Shown here one piece after another: positions 1-8,624 of a stretch of DNA of 64,000 nucleotides. Origin of the DNA: Terriglobia bacterium. Lineage in GTDB: Bacteria > Acidobacteriota > Terriglobia > 20CM-2-55-15. A model generated the notes under the pieces. That model was not told the origin of the DNA and did not search any database. It saw only the letters and a list, made by a program, of their open reading frames with translations. The position numbers were made by a program, and so were the translations under genes. Position 1 is the first letter of the stretch. Each line of letters starts with the position of its first letter. The stretch lies in contig DASXLG010000133.1 in NCBI GenBank assembly GCA_036496425.1, positions 32,109 through 96,108 on the forward strand. The letters run 5' to 3'.

Positions 1-965
1 CTGCTCTTCTCGATCTTAAACATTTCGCCAAGCTGCCACGTCCAGGGGTCGGTTGGTCCGCCTGTCACGCTGCGTCCGTCCGGTGTTTTGAAAGTACGAT
101 CCGAACCCAGGGCATGGTCGAAGAAGCCGAAACTGAAGACAAGGCCCCTTTCACGGTCCACGGCAACAAAGCGGCGGTCCCGGATGCGCCATACAAAATG
201 GATCAGCCCCGATTCGAACTGTTCCTTGCAGCCCCACGCGGAGGAATATGAGTTTGAGGTCTTGGGATCCGGCCGCGGCTGACCGCCTCGCATCGGAACG
301 TTTGTCGTCAGCGATCCGTTTTCGATGCGATTGCAATCGTCAGTGAATGGATAAACGCCTTTCCCGTCGTTCTTTTCCATTCCTGAGAAGTACATATTCG
401 CTGCTTTGATCAGGTCTTCACGAGACATCCGTTCGGCAGCTGGAATCGTTTGGGTGAACAACGGACTCGGCGTCCTCAGGCGTTCCATATTCACCGCGGC
501 GCCGGTTGGCGCGGCCGGTGGTGCACCTCGCGCTCCGGTTGGCGCGGTGCTGCGCACCATGAGAGTTTCGATCTCGGTAATTTGTCGGTTTTCGATTTTC
601 AACCGAAGTGCCAAAGCCGTCGGCGTCCCCTCCGGCCCCCGCGCTTCCTCGCTCACCGTTCCGATAAACGCCACCTGTCCGGCTTCGGGATCGGCGACAA
701 CGATCCGGTATCTTCCTTTGCCGATGACGGTCTTCCACTGCGCATCGCCAACTTCCAAACGCACCCCATTCTCCGTGAACTTGACGTTACGCGAGAGGGG
801 CAGCCGTTTCGGACTGTGCGCGATCAGTGCGTCCAGATAGCGCTCGACGAAATTTTCCAGGCACGCTCGATCGCAAGGTCCGGAACCGTTTTGTCCCTGG
901 ATTTCCCTGCCGGATGCGGCGATCAGCGCGAACACGATGGTGAATACGACAGAGCATTTGCGCAT
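1..965 (-). CDS. Secreted protein of unknown function, C-terminus beyond the window edge
   Basis: The minus-strand frame is open from an ATG at 965 to base 1 without a stop, giving at least 321 residues; the end lies outside the window. A strong AGGAGG ribosome site sits just upstream of the start. The N-terminus (MRKCSVVFTIVFALIAASG) is a signal peptide. Two similar blocks can be seen: residues of about 25-130 (an NFVERYLDALIAH-like start followed by a beta-rich stretch ending in EIETLMVR) and a later one with a C...C pair around FTDDCNRIENG and WGCKEQF. This resembles an exported NTF2/SnoaL-like family common in Acidobacteria; the family name is from recollection, the function is unknown. 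It is divergent from the TPR gene at 1064. Confidence 0.8.
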   Translation of the reverse strand, partial: MRKCSVVFTIVFALIAASGREIQGQNGSGPCDRACLENFVERYLDALIAHSPKRLPLSRNVKFTENGVRLEVGDAQWKTVIGKGRYRIVVADPEAGQVAFIGTVSEEARGPEGTPTALALRLKIENRQITEIETLMVRSTAPTGARGAPPAAPTGAAVNMERLRTPSPLFTQTIPAAERMSREDLIKAANMYFSGMEKNDGKGVYPFTDDCNRIENGSLTTNVPMRGGQPRPDPKTSNSYSSAWGCKEQFESGLIHFVWRIRDRRFVAVDRERGLVFSFGFFDHALGSDRTFKTPDGRSVTGGPTDPWTWQLGEMFKIEKS

Positions 966-1063
966 AAGCTTAACCTCCTTTTTTGCACACGATTCAGCCG
1001 GGAGTACTTTACTCCGAATTCGTGCTTGGTTTAGATACGGTATACTTCGGCGGAGGCTGAAAA

Positions 1064-2143
1064 ATGCGGACGGTCACTCGAATATGCTTCTGGATCGTGA
1101 CGGGTTTGCCGGTGACGGGGATGTCCTTGATGGCGCAAACAATCCCGCCCTCAATCCAGGCACGGGACATTTTGAACCAGGGTGTGGCTGCTTTCCGGAA
1201 TACCCATTACGAGTCCGCTATCGAGCTTTTCAAGCAGGCGGTGCAGATCGACTCGGATTTCACGACCGCGGAACTGTATCTGGCCACCGCCTACGCGCAA
1301 CTGTTCGTTCCCTCACAACAAACTCGGGAAAACCTGGCTTTGGCGGACAACGCCATTGAGTCGTTTAAGCGGGTTCTGAAACAAGATCCGGACAATACGC
1401 CAGCCCTGCTGGGACTGGGCAGCATCTATCAAACCGCGAATCGGTATCAGGAGGCCCGCGATACGTTCTTATTCGTTTCGAAGTCGAACCCTCAAAACCC
1501 GATCCCGTTCTATAAGATCGGCGCAATCGACTGGGAACTGGTGTTTGACAGAAACAGGCCGCTGCCACTCGGGGAACAATCCCTGCTCATCGACGAAGGA
1601 TTAAATAACCTGGATTCGGCACTCGCACTCGATCCTCAGAACGAGGATGCCATGATGTACGAAAACATATTGCTGCGAGAGAAGGCCAGGCGGGCTGTTG
1701 ATCCTCAGGAAGAGACCCGTCTTACCAGACTCGCCGACGAGTGGTTCAATCGTGCCCTGGAAATCCGCAAAAACAACACGCCCACAAGAGGCGGCTTCCC
1801 GCCGCTGCCCCCACCGCTCCCGCCTCCCCCACCGCAATCAACGCCGAGCGGGTCCGATGTTCGCGTCGCCTCGACTCTTAGAGCGCCGACCCTGATCCGC
1901 AAAGTGCCTCCGGTTTACCCTCAGCTTGCCAGGGACAACCATATTGAAGGTGTTGTTGTTCTGGAAGCAACGATCAATAAGGATGGAATCGTGGAGAATC
2001 TCAATGTCGTCAACGGACATCCTCTATTGATCCCGGCGGCGATTGAAGCCGTCAAGCAGTGGGTCTATAAGCCCGTTTTGCTCAACGGCGAGCCGGTCGG
2101 TACTGTGACCACGGTTACAGTGAACTTCGCTTTATCCCAGTAA
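1064..2143 (+). CDS. Periplasmic TPR protein with C-terminal TonB domain
   Basis: 359 residues. An N-terminal signal peptide (cleavage near SLMAQ) is followed by TPR-like repeats at about residues 30-225 (GVAAFRNTHYESAIELFKQA, then ALLGLGSIYQTANRYQEA), a proline-rich linker (PPLPPPLPPPPP, about 245-258) and a TonB C-terminal domain at about 275-359 (PPVYPQLARDNHIEG, ending in VNFALSQ). TonB-C domains contact TonB boxes or act as stand-alone periplasmic modules; the TPR part probably binds partner proteins. The ATG at 1064 has a GGAGG site eight bases upstream. No TonB-type N-terminal membrane anchor is seen apart from the signal peptide, so it is not a classical energising TonB. Its partners are not evident from the neighbours. 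Confidence 0.85.
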   Translation: MRTVTRICFWIVTGLPVTGMSLMAQTIPPSIQARDILNQGVAAFRNTHYESAIELFKQAVQIDSDFTTAELYLATAYAQLFVPSQQTRENLALADNAIESFKRVLKQDPDNTPALLGLGSIYQTANRYQEARDTFLFVSKSNPQNPIPFYKIGAIDWELVFDRNRPLPLGEQSLLIDEGLNNLDSALALDPQNEDAMMYENILLREKARRAVDPQEETRLTRLADEWFNRALEIRKNNTPTRGGFPPLPPPLPPPPPQSTPSGSDVRVASTLRAPTLIRKVPPVYPQLARDNHIEGVVVLEATINKDGIVENLNVVNGHPLLIPAAIEAVKQWVYKPVLLNGEPVGTVTTVTVNFALSQ

Positions 2144-2292
2144 GCAGGTGTGCGCCCTCCTATCAGCGGTTTAGCGAAGTTTCCGCTGACACTGTTCATG
2201 GACCGGTTTTCCGGTGGTTGGTTTACGCGGCTGTGGTCCGTGTTATGAGAGAACGCGCTTTAATAACAGACGATAGAGAGGAACACCCAAGA

Positions 2293-2475
2293 GCAAGATC
2301 CAACACTACGAACCGAAGTGGCTCGATCTACCCTGGAAGAAAGTACGCGACTCAGTCGATGTGAAACTGTTTGAAGACGGCGGGTCCGGTGACATCATTT
2401 CGTGGGACAACGTCGGCTGTGGCTTGATGAGACGACAGATGATCTCGACGAGCGCGGCGGCGCCTATGCCGCGTT
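2293..2475 (+). pseudogene. Transposase remnant, IS1634-like
   Basis: The plus strand encodes HYEPKWLDLPWKKVRDSVDV and then a short degenerate stretch containing LMRRQM. The first part resembles the conserved segment of IS1634-family transposases (WxxVRxxVEVKL, followed at some distance by ERAMRRRRL). No start codon, catalytic region or terminal inverted repeats can be seen, and the frame stops shortly after. It abuts the RiPP-precursor remnant, whose N-terminus seems to be missing at this junction. The family assignment is from memory of the motif. Confidence 0.45.
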
Positions 2476-2496
2476 GAAGCGGCTGCACCCGCACCT

Positions 2497-2798
2497 ATGC
2501 CGGCACTGTTGAACCGTTTCGAAAAGGAACCCATTGTGGTCTTGAAGGAGCATGGGTTGGATGTTGAAAGGGCCTCGATCACCCTTCTGCAACCGGGTAC
2601 TCCGAATGCCCTCGGTATCAAAGATACGACAGCGGAAAGCGCTTACCAATTGTGGGTTGAGGGTAGAAAGAGAGGGAACATCCCCTTTTATTTTGCCGCA
2701 GAACCTCCGGAAGCGGCCTGCTCTCGGACTCCGAGTTGATGTCGGTGGCCGGCGGCCTGACCGTCGAGAGTTGCTGCTGCACGCCTTGCTGCTACTGA
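2497..2798 (+). pseudogene. NHLP-leader RiPP precursor peptide, frameshifted
   Basis: Two overlapping frames together make one precursor. Frame 1 (2497-2739) reads MPALLNRFEKEPIVVLKEHG..., matching the body of nitrile-hydratase-like leader peptides (LLADPKAALKEHGIDV pattern), and later PFYFAAEPPE. A -1 shift near 2712 continues it as SGLLSDSELMSVAGG, the classic LSDxEL-x-VAGG double-glycine end of such leaders, and then a core LTVESCCCTPCCY and a stop at 2796-2798. The core has five cysteines in nine residues. The N-terminal 15-20 residues usual for the family are missing where a transposase scar lies. No modification enzyme, C39 transporter or YcaO gene is in the window. The shift may be a real mutation or a sequencing error. 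Confidence 0.6.
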
Positions 2799-2878
2799 CG
2801 TCACACCTTTTTCATCTTCCGCGTTGACCTCCTAAATAGCAGCGGGGAAAACGCGGAAGATTCTCATTCTGCTGGCTC

Positions 2879-3409
2879 CTAATTCACAGCGTCGATCAGA
2901 TACCCGTGAAGTGTGAAATTCGAAACAAAGGCCATTCCGGCAGAAGCAGAAATTTTCAGCCGCGGAGCCGTTCCAGGTTCGTAATAAACGGTGATGTCCT
3001 TATCGAGCGACCAAAAATTAGCTCCTAAAATAGTGGGGCCCTGCGTGAAAGTGGGTTGAATGATCGCGATATTCCCGGTATTCGTCGTAAAATCATCGCC
3101 AAAAGCGAACAGATTCGGCTGGCCTCCGCTCGCGACGCCTACAAGGGCTGTGATATGTTGCACAACAAGCCGTTTTCCTGCGGGGACCGCGGGAAAGTCT
3201 ACGAAACAGAACGAGCTGGACGGACATGCGGAACTCCCCGGGCTGACATCGACTTCATGCTGGTATGGCAAGCGCCCCGCTTCGTCTACGTTCTTGGTGT
3301 AGGTAGGTCGAATTTGAGCCACAGCTTTCTCAGCGGTAGCCGACAATATCAAACCGATACTCGACAGAGTTACGACACCCAAGATCAGTCTTTTCGCAAT
3401 ACGTATCAT
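2879..3409 (-). CDS. Secreted beta-rich protein, cassette copy 1 partner
   Basis: 176 residues with a signal peptide (about 1-31, ending AEKAVAQ). The mature part contains a CPSSSFCFVDFPAVPAGKRL segment and ends in GYLIDAVN. It is a clear paralogue of the protein at 8625-9134, sharing N-x-DE-x-GR-x-PY-x, the two-cysteine CxxxxC-x-V-x-FPAVPAGKRLVV block, and a GYLI end. It lies 25 bases downstream of a PEP-CTERM gene on the same strand, the same gene order as in the second copy. Function is unknown; the fold may be a beta-sandwich carbohydrate- or surface-binding domain, but that is a guess. Confidence 0.8.
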   Translation of the reverse strand: MIRIAKRLILGVVTLSSIGLILSATAEKAVAQIRPTYTKNVDEAGRLPYQHEVDVSPGSSACPSSSFCFVDFPAVPAGKRLVVQHITALVGVASGGQPNLFAFGDDFTTNTGNIAIIQPTFTQGPTILGANFWSLDKDITVYYEPGTAPRLKISASAGMAFVSNFTLHGYLIDAVN

Positions 3410-3434
3410 CAGTCACTCTCCTCTAATGGTTTAT

Positions 3435-4043
3435 CTAGTTTTGAATCAGAGCGTCTTTTCTGATCCGCCAGGCAATCAGAAGTATCAGAGGTAGCGAGAT
3501 GAGAATAGAGCTGGAGGGTTCCGGTACGCTTGCCTGTCCCTGACTGATATCCAGTTCGTAATAACCATTCCCCAGCGAATCGGGAGAGCCAAAGAAAGTG
3601 AATCCGTCTCCAAGAGTACCTGTGCCGGCGTTCTCGGCAGAGGAGTCATTGGCATATGTCCCAATAGCAACGGTATAGTTCCCGGCAACCAGACTGAAGG
3701 TCAGGCTGAAATCCCCTCCAGTTGAGAATGCTTGGTTAAAATTCGAGCCAACAAAGGTCGCCAAATTTCCGGTTCCAGAGAATAAAGTAAAATAAGGATC
3801 AACACCTCCAAGGGCGAATCCCTTGCTGGTAAAGGTCTCATTCCCGTCGCCAACCGATATCGTATATAACGCCACATTGTCAGCAATGTCGTAGTCGGAG
3901 CCAAAAAGAGCCGCACCCAGATCGGAGCCAACAAGATTGGCATTTGATGGATCGTTCACATATCCATTGAGGATCGTATCGGCCGAACAATATTCGGCAA
4001 ACAAGAGGGCGCACCCCAGAGCGAGAATGATCGGAATTCGCAT
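3435..4043 (-). CDS. PEP-CTERM surface protein, cassette copy 1
   Basis: 202 residues: signal peptide at about 1-21, a DVUA0089-like pre-peptidase domain (about 25-165, with FALGGVDPYFTLFSGTG and SLVAGNYTVAIGTYAND), and a C-terminal sorting signal VPEPSS + hydrophobic helix + RIRK. PEP-CTERM proteins are processed by an exosortase at the membrane and delivered to the surface or extracellular matrix. No exosortase is in the window. The paralogue at 7827-8522 has the same layout, and each is followed by the same kind of small secreted protein. Confidence 0.85.
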   Translation of the reverse strand: MRIPIILALGCALLFAEYCSADTILNGYVNDPSNANLVGSDLGAALFGSDYDIADNVALYTISVGDGNETFTSKGFALGGVDPYFTLFSGTGNLATFVGSNFNQAFSTGGDFSLTFSLVAGNYTVAIGTYANDSSAENAGTGTLGDGFTFFGSPDSLGNGYYELDISQGQASVPEPSSSILISLPLILLIAWRIRKDALIQN

Positions 4044-4410
4044 ATTTTTAGTGAAGGGTTTTCAGCAAGTTACTGGCCTAGATAAGAATTGGTTAACCAG
4101 ACCCTGCTCACAACCCAACAGGTTCTATGATTTGGCGGGATTGCCGCGCTATTCGGCTATTCGCGACGAGGTGGAAGGGACGTTGCGAAATGTCAGGTAA
4201 TCCGACGTTTTCTGAATCAGGTTGACGAGCTTTGAAAAGAAAACTGGAATAATCAAGCGTTTAGATGATATTTACCTCTTACAATAAAAACGTTAACTAT
4301 CCTGACGGGTTTCGTTCTTTAGAACAAGGCTGTTTACTTCAAAACCGCATTCAGCCTTAATGGCAGGAATTTTAAACAGGGATCGCCGTCGATGGCGTGA
4401 TGGGTTCATT
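4044..4410. other. Stretch with no supported gene
   Basis: About 370 bases upstream of the PEP-CTERM gene of copy 1. The A+T content is higher than in the neighbouring genes. No RNA gene, repeat or convincing coding frame was seen; it presumably holds the promoter of the minus-strand cassette near its left end. Confidence 0.4.
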
Positions 4411-4767
4411 TCACACGTCCACGGGATTCGAAGCCCACTTTGGAAGGCCGCAATGCATGCAGCGGCGGGCGAATGGGTTGTGCTGCCATGACATTCGCCA
4501 GGGGCGATCGTCGAACTTGCGGAAGAACAGTTCCCGGCAGCGCGGACACCGGAAGTTTATTTTGGGATAACCGACGGCGATTAATGACCCCATCCAGAGC
4601 AGCGCGGCGCCAAAAATCAAGGGGCCGCCCCTGCGAAGCGGTCCAATCGCATGGCCTGCCAAGTCCATCGCCGGCAGGTAGAAAAAAAAGAGCAGCCAGA
4701 ACGCCCGGCTCCATCGGCGGTAACGCCGCCATTCCTGCGAATATGCGCCTTCCGTGCTCACTTGCAT
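4411..4767 (-). CDS. Small membrane protein with C-terminal zinc ribbon
   Basis: 118 residues from the ATG at 4767, which has GAAGG a few bases upstream; longer in-frame starts at 4821 and 4899 are possible. Two hydrophobic segments (AFWLLFFFYLPAM and LIFGAALLWMGSLIAVGY) are followed by a four-cysteine ribbon CPRC...CMHC (FRCPRCRELFF, RRCMHCGLP). Small two-helix zinc-ribbon proteins of this type occur in Acidobacteria without known function. It overlaps nothing real; the ATPase on the other strand begins later. Confidence 0.6.
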   Translation of the reverse strand: MQVSTEGAYSQEWRRYRRWSRAFWLLFFFYLPAMDLAGHAIGPLRRGGPLIFGAALLWMGSLIAVGYPKINFRCPRCRELFFRKFDDRPWRMSWQHNPFARRCMHCGLPKWASNPVDV

Positions 4768-5044
4768 GTGCACCTTCGACAACTCCTCATTCGATGGAAT
4801 CCGAACCGTCCGCGAAGTCATACCATTATCGGGTCTGGCGGAACAAGAGAGCCGGCCCACGTGCACCGCGTTTGAAATTTCTCCGAATCCTGGCTTCATC
4901 GATGGGCCGCCTGGTTGCGAAGTTTTCGGCGACCATTCGCTTCAAGGTCGGTATTCACCTGTGATGTCGATGCAACGGACCAATGAAGAGTTGATGGTTG
5001 CGGTGCGGGAAGGCCGGTTCGACCCGCTGGAACCGAGACGGGAT

Positions 5045-5079
5045 CCTCTTGTGCCTTTTGTGCTTCTTGTGTTCCTTCC
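5045..5079 (+). repeat. Dispersed repeat family A, single arm
   Basis: The sequence CTTGTGCCTTTTGTGCTTCT and its flanks match one arm of the palindromes at 10862-10963 and 33119-33201. Only one arm is present here, and it sits just upstream of the likely GTG start of the AAA ATPase gene, where it keeps the frame open and produces a spurious Leu/Val/Phe-rich N-terminal extension. Confidence 0.75.
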
Positions 5080-5104
5080 CCCTTCGTTACTATTCTTGCT
5101 TCTC

Positions 5105-5869
5105 GTGTCGAAATCGAACATTGTTCGCCACCTGGAGCGGATCGATTGGTCGCCGGCCCCAAACGGCGAGCTGGACCTGGGGTCGTGGCCATACAGCATC
5201 CCGGCTGTCGCGCAACTCATCCGGGAAGGCGGACTCGACATTCCGCCAGGCGTGACGATTCTTGTCGGTGAAAACGGCAGCGGCAAGAGCACATTGATCG
5301 AGGCGTTCGCGGCGATATATCCGCGTTCGGGTCACAGACCGGCGAAAGGTGCAAACGTCACCGGCCCCGATTCAAAGCCGGAAGATTCGCTGCTGAGATT
5401 CCAGCTTCGCGCCCGCACGCATCGCCGCGCGTCACCGGCAGGTTTCTTCCTGCGTGCCGAGGCCATGCACGAGTTCTTGCAGGGTGAGGACGCAGGACTG
5501 CATAAGAAAGCGTGGGGCGGTGAAACGCCGCTCAATGCCCGGTCGCACGGCGAATCCTTTCTTACAATACTCCGCTACCGGTTCGAAGATGTCGGCGTGT
5601 ATTTTCTCGATGAGCCGGAATCTGCGCTGTCGTTTCATTCTTGCCTGGGTCTGGTATCTCTGCTCGACACGATGTGTCGCGAGGGCAGCCAGATCATTGT
5701 CGCGACGCACTCTCCGCTGTTGGCTTCATTGCCTGGTGCGACGCTTCTGGAGCTTGGCGAACAGGGAATCCGCCGCGTCGATTCGTTCGACGATCTATCG
5801 CTGGTACAGAACTGGCGGCTATTCCTGGGCGATCCGCACCGTTTTCTTCGCCACCTGATCGACCTGTAG
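5105..5869 (+). CDS. AAA-family ATPase (predicted ATPase of ABC/RecF-like type)
   Basis: 254 residues from a GTG at 5105. The Walker A motif is GENGSGKST (about residue 60), a signature-like SHGESF is at about 150, the Walker B is VYFLDEPESALS (about 165) and the switch His is in IVATHSPLLA (about 200). This is the usual layout and length of small stand-alone AAA ATPases (YbjD/AAA_15-like), which have no known substrate. The frame is open further upstream, to about 4754, but that part includes repeat A and lacks homology, so the GTG is preferred; no good ribosome site is seen there. A hairpin at 5916-5936 follows. Confidence 0.75.
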   Translation: MSKSNIVRHLERIDWSPAPNGELDLGSWPYSIPAVAQLIREGGLDIPPGVTILVGENGSGKSTLIEAFAAIYPRSGHRPAKGANVTGPDSKPEDSLLRFQLRARTHRRASPAGFFLRAEAMHEFLQGEDAGLHKKAWGGETPLNARSHGESFLTILRYRFEDVGVYFLDEPESALSFHSCLGLVSLLDTMCREGSQIIVATHSPLLASLPGATLLELGEQGIRRVDSFDDLSLVQNWRLFLGDPHRFLRHLIDL

Positions 5870-5915
5870 GATGGAATCAACATGAATTGTGAGCGACCAC
5901 CTCGCCCTTCGGGCA

Positions 5916-5936
5916 CCCCTCCTCCGCGAGGAGGGG
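5916..5936. terminator. Perfect hairpin between convergent genes
   Basis: CCCCTCCTC and GAGGAGGGG form a 9-bp perfect stem with a CGC loop. It lies between the plus-strand ATPase and the minus-strand aldo/keto reductase. There is no clean U-tract, only GTTGTTATT on the right, so terminator function is inferred from position and shape. Confidence 0.45.
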
Positions 5937-5988
5937 AGTTGTTATTCCCGAAATGTCAAACTGAGACACACCCTCGCACGCGGACCGG

Positions 5989-6966
5989 TCAGATCCCTTC
6001 CTGGGCGTGGGGAATATAGTGTTCCTCGAGACGCTTGCATTCGTCGGTGTTTAGTTGCAAATCGACGGCGGCGATGGCATCGGTCAGATGCGCCGTTTTC
6101 GTGGCGCCGACGATTGGAGCCGTTACGGCAGGTCTGTGGAGGACCCAGGCCATCGCTATTTGAGCCTGGGACACTTCGCGCTCCTTGGCAATGGCGGCGA
6201 CGGCGTCGAGAATCCTACGGTCCGATTCCTCGGACTGCTTGTACAGGGATTTGCCGAAGGCGTCGGTCTCGCTTCGGCGTGTTGCAGCCTGCCAGTCGCG
6301 AGTGAGCCGGCCGCGGGCCAATGGGCTCCAGGGCAGGGTCCCGATGCCCTGGTTCACGCAGAAGGGAAACATCTCGCGCTCCTCTTCGCGCATCAGGAGG
6401 TTGTAATGGTTCTGCATGGAGACGAATCGCGTCCAGCCGTGTAGATCCGCGAGATACTGCGCCTGGACGAACTGCCAGGTCCACATCGACGACGCACCGA
6501 TATAACGAACCTTGCCGGACCGTACCAGATCGTGAAGAGCTTCCAGCGTTTCCTCGATCGGCGTGTTCGCGTCATAACGGTGAATCTGATATAGATCGAT
6601 ATAGTCCGTTTTGAGACGTTTCAGGCTTGCGTCGACTTGCGTCAGGATGGCGCCGCGCGAAAGGCCGCTGTCGTTCGGGCCTGCTCCCATCCGTCCCCAA
6701 AGCTTGGTCGCGATGATGATTTGATCGCGCCTGCCAATCTCTCCGATCAATTTCCCGAGAATTTCCTCGCTTGAACCCAGAGAGTACACATTGGCCGTAT
6801 CGAAAGTCGTGATGCCGGCGTCAAACGCCTGCTTAATGAGCGGTCTTGCGTCATCGAGATCGAGTGTCCACTCGTGTGTGCCGCGGTTCGGCTCGCCGAA
6901 GCTCATGCAGCCGACAACGATTCTCGATATCTGCAGACCCGATGTTCCGAGGCGCGTGTATTTCAT
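5989..6966 (-). CDS. Aldo/keto reductase
   Basis: 325 residues, a full-length (beta/alpha)8 NADPH-dependent oxidoreductase. The catalytic tetrad is visible: D56 and Y61 (FDTANVYS), K88 (IATKLWG) and H129 (YQIHRYD). The C-terminal cofactor-binding segment reads PIVGATKTAHLTDA. It resembles the YajO/potassium-channel beta-like subfamily (length, MSFGEPNRG near the N-terminus). Substrate unknown; typical activities are reduction of small aldehydes and ketones. Its ATG overlaps the stop of the broken TIGR03435 gene by ATGA, which may be coincidental. Confidence 0.92.
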   Translation of the reverse strand: MKYTRLGTSGLQISRIVVGCMSFGEPNRGTHEWTLDLDDARPLIKQAFDAGITTFDTANVYSLGSSEEILGKLIGEIGRRDQIIIATKLWGRMGAGPNDSGLSRGAILTQVDASLKRLKTDYIDLYQIHRYDANTPIEETLEALHDLVRSGKVRYIGASSMWTWQFVQAQYLADLHGWTRFVSMQNHYNLLMREEEREMFPFCVNQGIGTLPWSPLARGRLTRDWQAATRRSETDAFGKSLYKQSEESDRRILDAVAAIAKEREVSQAQIAMAWVLHRPAVTAPIVGATKTAHLTDAIAAVDLQLNTDECKRLEEHYIPHAQEGI

Positions 6967-7476
6967 GCAGACTCCGTTCCGAATGATCGAGCTCCTTGTA
7001 CTAGAGCATCGCCGCGAGCCTTCCTGGGTTCAGGTTCCGCCGAATCTGCAGCCGCGGCTTTGATCTTCGCGCCGTCCTTCGCAATGCTCAATGTATAAAC
7101 CGGTAAATCGCGCGTCTCGCGACTGAGGTTCAGCTGGAATTGGTCGGTAAGCATCGATTGCATCATGAATTCGAGGGGGACGAGTTTGTCCCGCTCGTCC
7201 CGTGAATTCCGAGTCTCGGGAATCGCGCCGTCCTCAGCCTTCGCCTGAACGTCGAACCGATCGTTGTCGATCCAGGCAGGGCCGCCGATAACCTGAAAGT
7301 CCTGTACTCGATAGGCGGACATGATCAGTCGTCAGCGTGACGTTCCTGGCCGTCAGCCGCCCGCCGTTCGTCGAAATACTGGACGAGCCCGATTCCGAGT
7401 CATTGGGCTTGATCGACACCGCCTCAAAAGTCACCCCTGGTAGGGCGGAATTCTGCGAAGGTGCCGGCGCGGTTGC
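6963..7476 (-). pseudogene. TIGR03435-family protein, frameshifted and truncated
   Basis: Two minus-strand frames join to one family member. The upstream frame (about 7476-7325) encodes PSQNSALPGVTFEAVSIKPN and NGGRLTARNVTLTTDH. The downstream frame (7322-6963) encodes AYRVQDFQVIGGPAWIDNDR, FMMQSMLTDQFQLNLSRETR and YTLSIAKDGAKIK. In intact members (see 61914-62708) these are continuous, so there is a frameshift near 7322. The C-terminal half is missing; the frame stops at the reductase start codon. The family is typical of Solibacter-like soil acidobacteria and has no known function. Confidence 0.8.
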
Positions 7477-7826
7477 TGCGATCCCTCTACCGTAAACCGA
7501 ACAAATTGCGGTCTCATCGTAGTACAGACGACTTTGCAGCGGAGCGGTTACAGGAAGAAAGCAGGAACGCATGCTTGCGGCCCGAGAGACTTGTCGGAAA
7601 CTCTTACAGTTTCCAGCCACGACGTGCGCAGTTTCGCAAGATACTGATTCCATGGAAGGCCAGACCTTCTGACGCCCTCTCTCCCTCCAACAGCAACGTC
7701 GGAAAACCTAACGCATTCGTTAGATTCTTTTTTCGCACTTTTTGCGCTACTCCCGATGAGTCAAGCATTTATACAAGGGTAGGCCAATTGCTTTCAATAC
7801 CCTGCAAAATTTCCGACAAACAACCG

Positions 7827-8522
7827 ATGAAAATCCTAAAAATACTGCTCGTATTAACGCCTTATCTTCTTGTTGCCTGCTTCTCGATCCAGAAGGCTCA
7901 TGCCAGCACCTTCTCGGTCACAGGAGTCTTAAGCAGCCCCACTGACCCGAACGAATACACTTTGACATTGCCCACCAGCGAAGATGTAACACTTCAGACG
8001 TTCGGGTTTGGTGGCGGAACGAATGCGGCGTCGATGGTCATCGCGCCGGGGGGCACGGACCCGCTGGTTGCCATTTTTTCAGGTACCGGTGACAGTGCTG
8101 TCATTTTGACGGAAGGGACCGTAACGTTTGGCACTTCGCTGTCCGAGGGCAACTACGGCAGCTTTGCAGGCTGCCCACCCGCAAACGCGCCGACTTTTGG
8201 CACTGACACGGAATGCGGCGACGTCGAGATGACTATCTCAGGTCTTGGTGCAGGCACCTATACGATCGTGCTTGGCGACGGTGCATACGTGCCCAATGCG
8301 TTTACCAGTAACGGAACTCTCGGAGAAGGTTTCACAGACTTTACCGGAGGTCAATTCTGCAACGTCAACATCGACGGCATTTCCTGCACGGGCGCCTTTG
8401 CTCTTGACGTTATCACCAGCGGAAGTTCCACGTTTTCCGCAGTTCCGGAACCGGGAAGCCTACTCGTCATCGGAATCGGCGCTGCCTGGCTGTTTAGCCG
8501 CCGGCGGCAATTTGTTTCTTAA
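7827..8522 (+). CDS. PEP-CTERM surface protein, cassette copy 2
   Basis: 231 residues from the ATG at 7827 (MKILKILLVLTPYLLVACFS, a signal peptide to about residue 26). Longer in-frame readings start in non-coding sequence. The DVUA0089-like domain has TFGFGGGTNAASMVIAPGGT, DPLVAIFSGTG and GLGAGTYTIVLGDGAY, parallel to copy 1. Four cysteines (GCPPANAP..., TECGD, QFCNVNIDGISC) are an addition relative to copy 1. The C-terminal signal is VPEPGS, a hydrophobic stretch and SRRRQ. It is followed, 102 bases later, by the partner gene. Confidence 0.88.
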   Translation: MKILKILLVLTPYLLVACFSIQKAHASTFSVTGVLSSPTDPNEYTLTLPTSEDVTLQTFGFGGGTNAASMVIAPGGTDPLVAIFSGTGDSAVILTEGTVTFGTSLSEGNYGSFAGCPPANAPTFGTDTECGDVEMTISGLGAGTYTIVLGDGAYVPNAFTSNGTLGEGFTDFTGGQFCNVNIDGISCTGAFALDVITSGSSTFSAVPEPGSLLVIGIGAAWLFSRRRQFVS

Positions 8523-8624
8523 GCATCGGAAAGCCGCTGAATTTAGTTTCAAGGACGAACCTCAGCGTTAGATCAATTCGGCCAGGGAGGGTTATCCAAA
8601 ATCAAAAATCCTGAAGGAGACCCA

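Noticed and set aside
2552..2827. Plus-strand frame of 91 codons overlapping the RiPP remnant
   Set aside because: Arg/Leu-rich translation without homology. The frames giving the leader and core are different ones.
3937..4200. Plus-strand frame of 87 codons ending at 4200
   Set aside because: The first half is antisense to the PEP-CTERM gene; the last 20 residues look vaguely protein-like but have no support.
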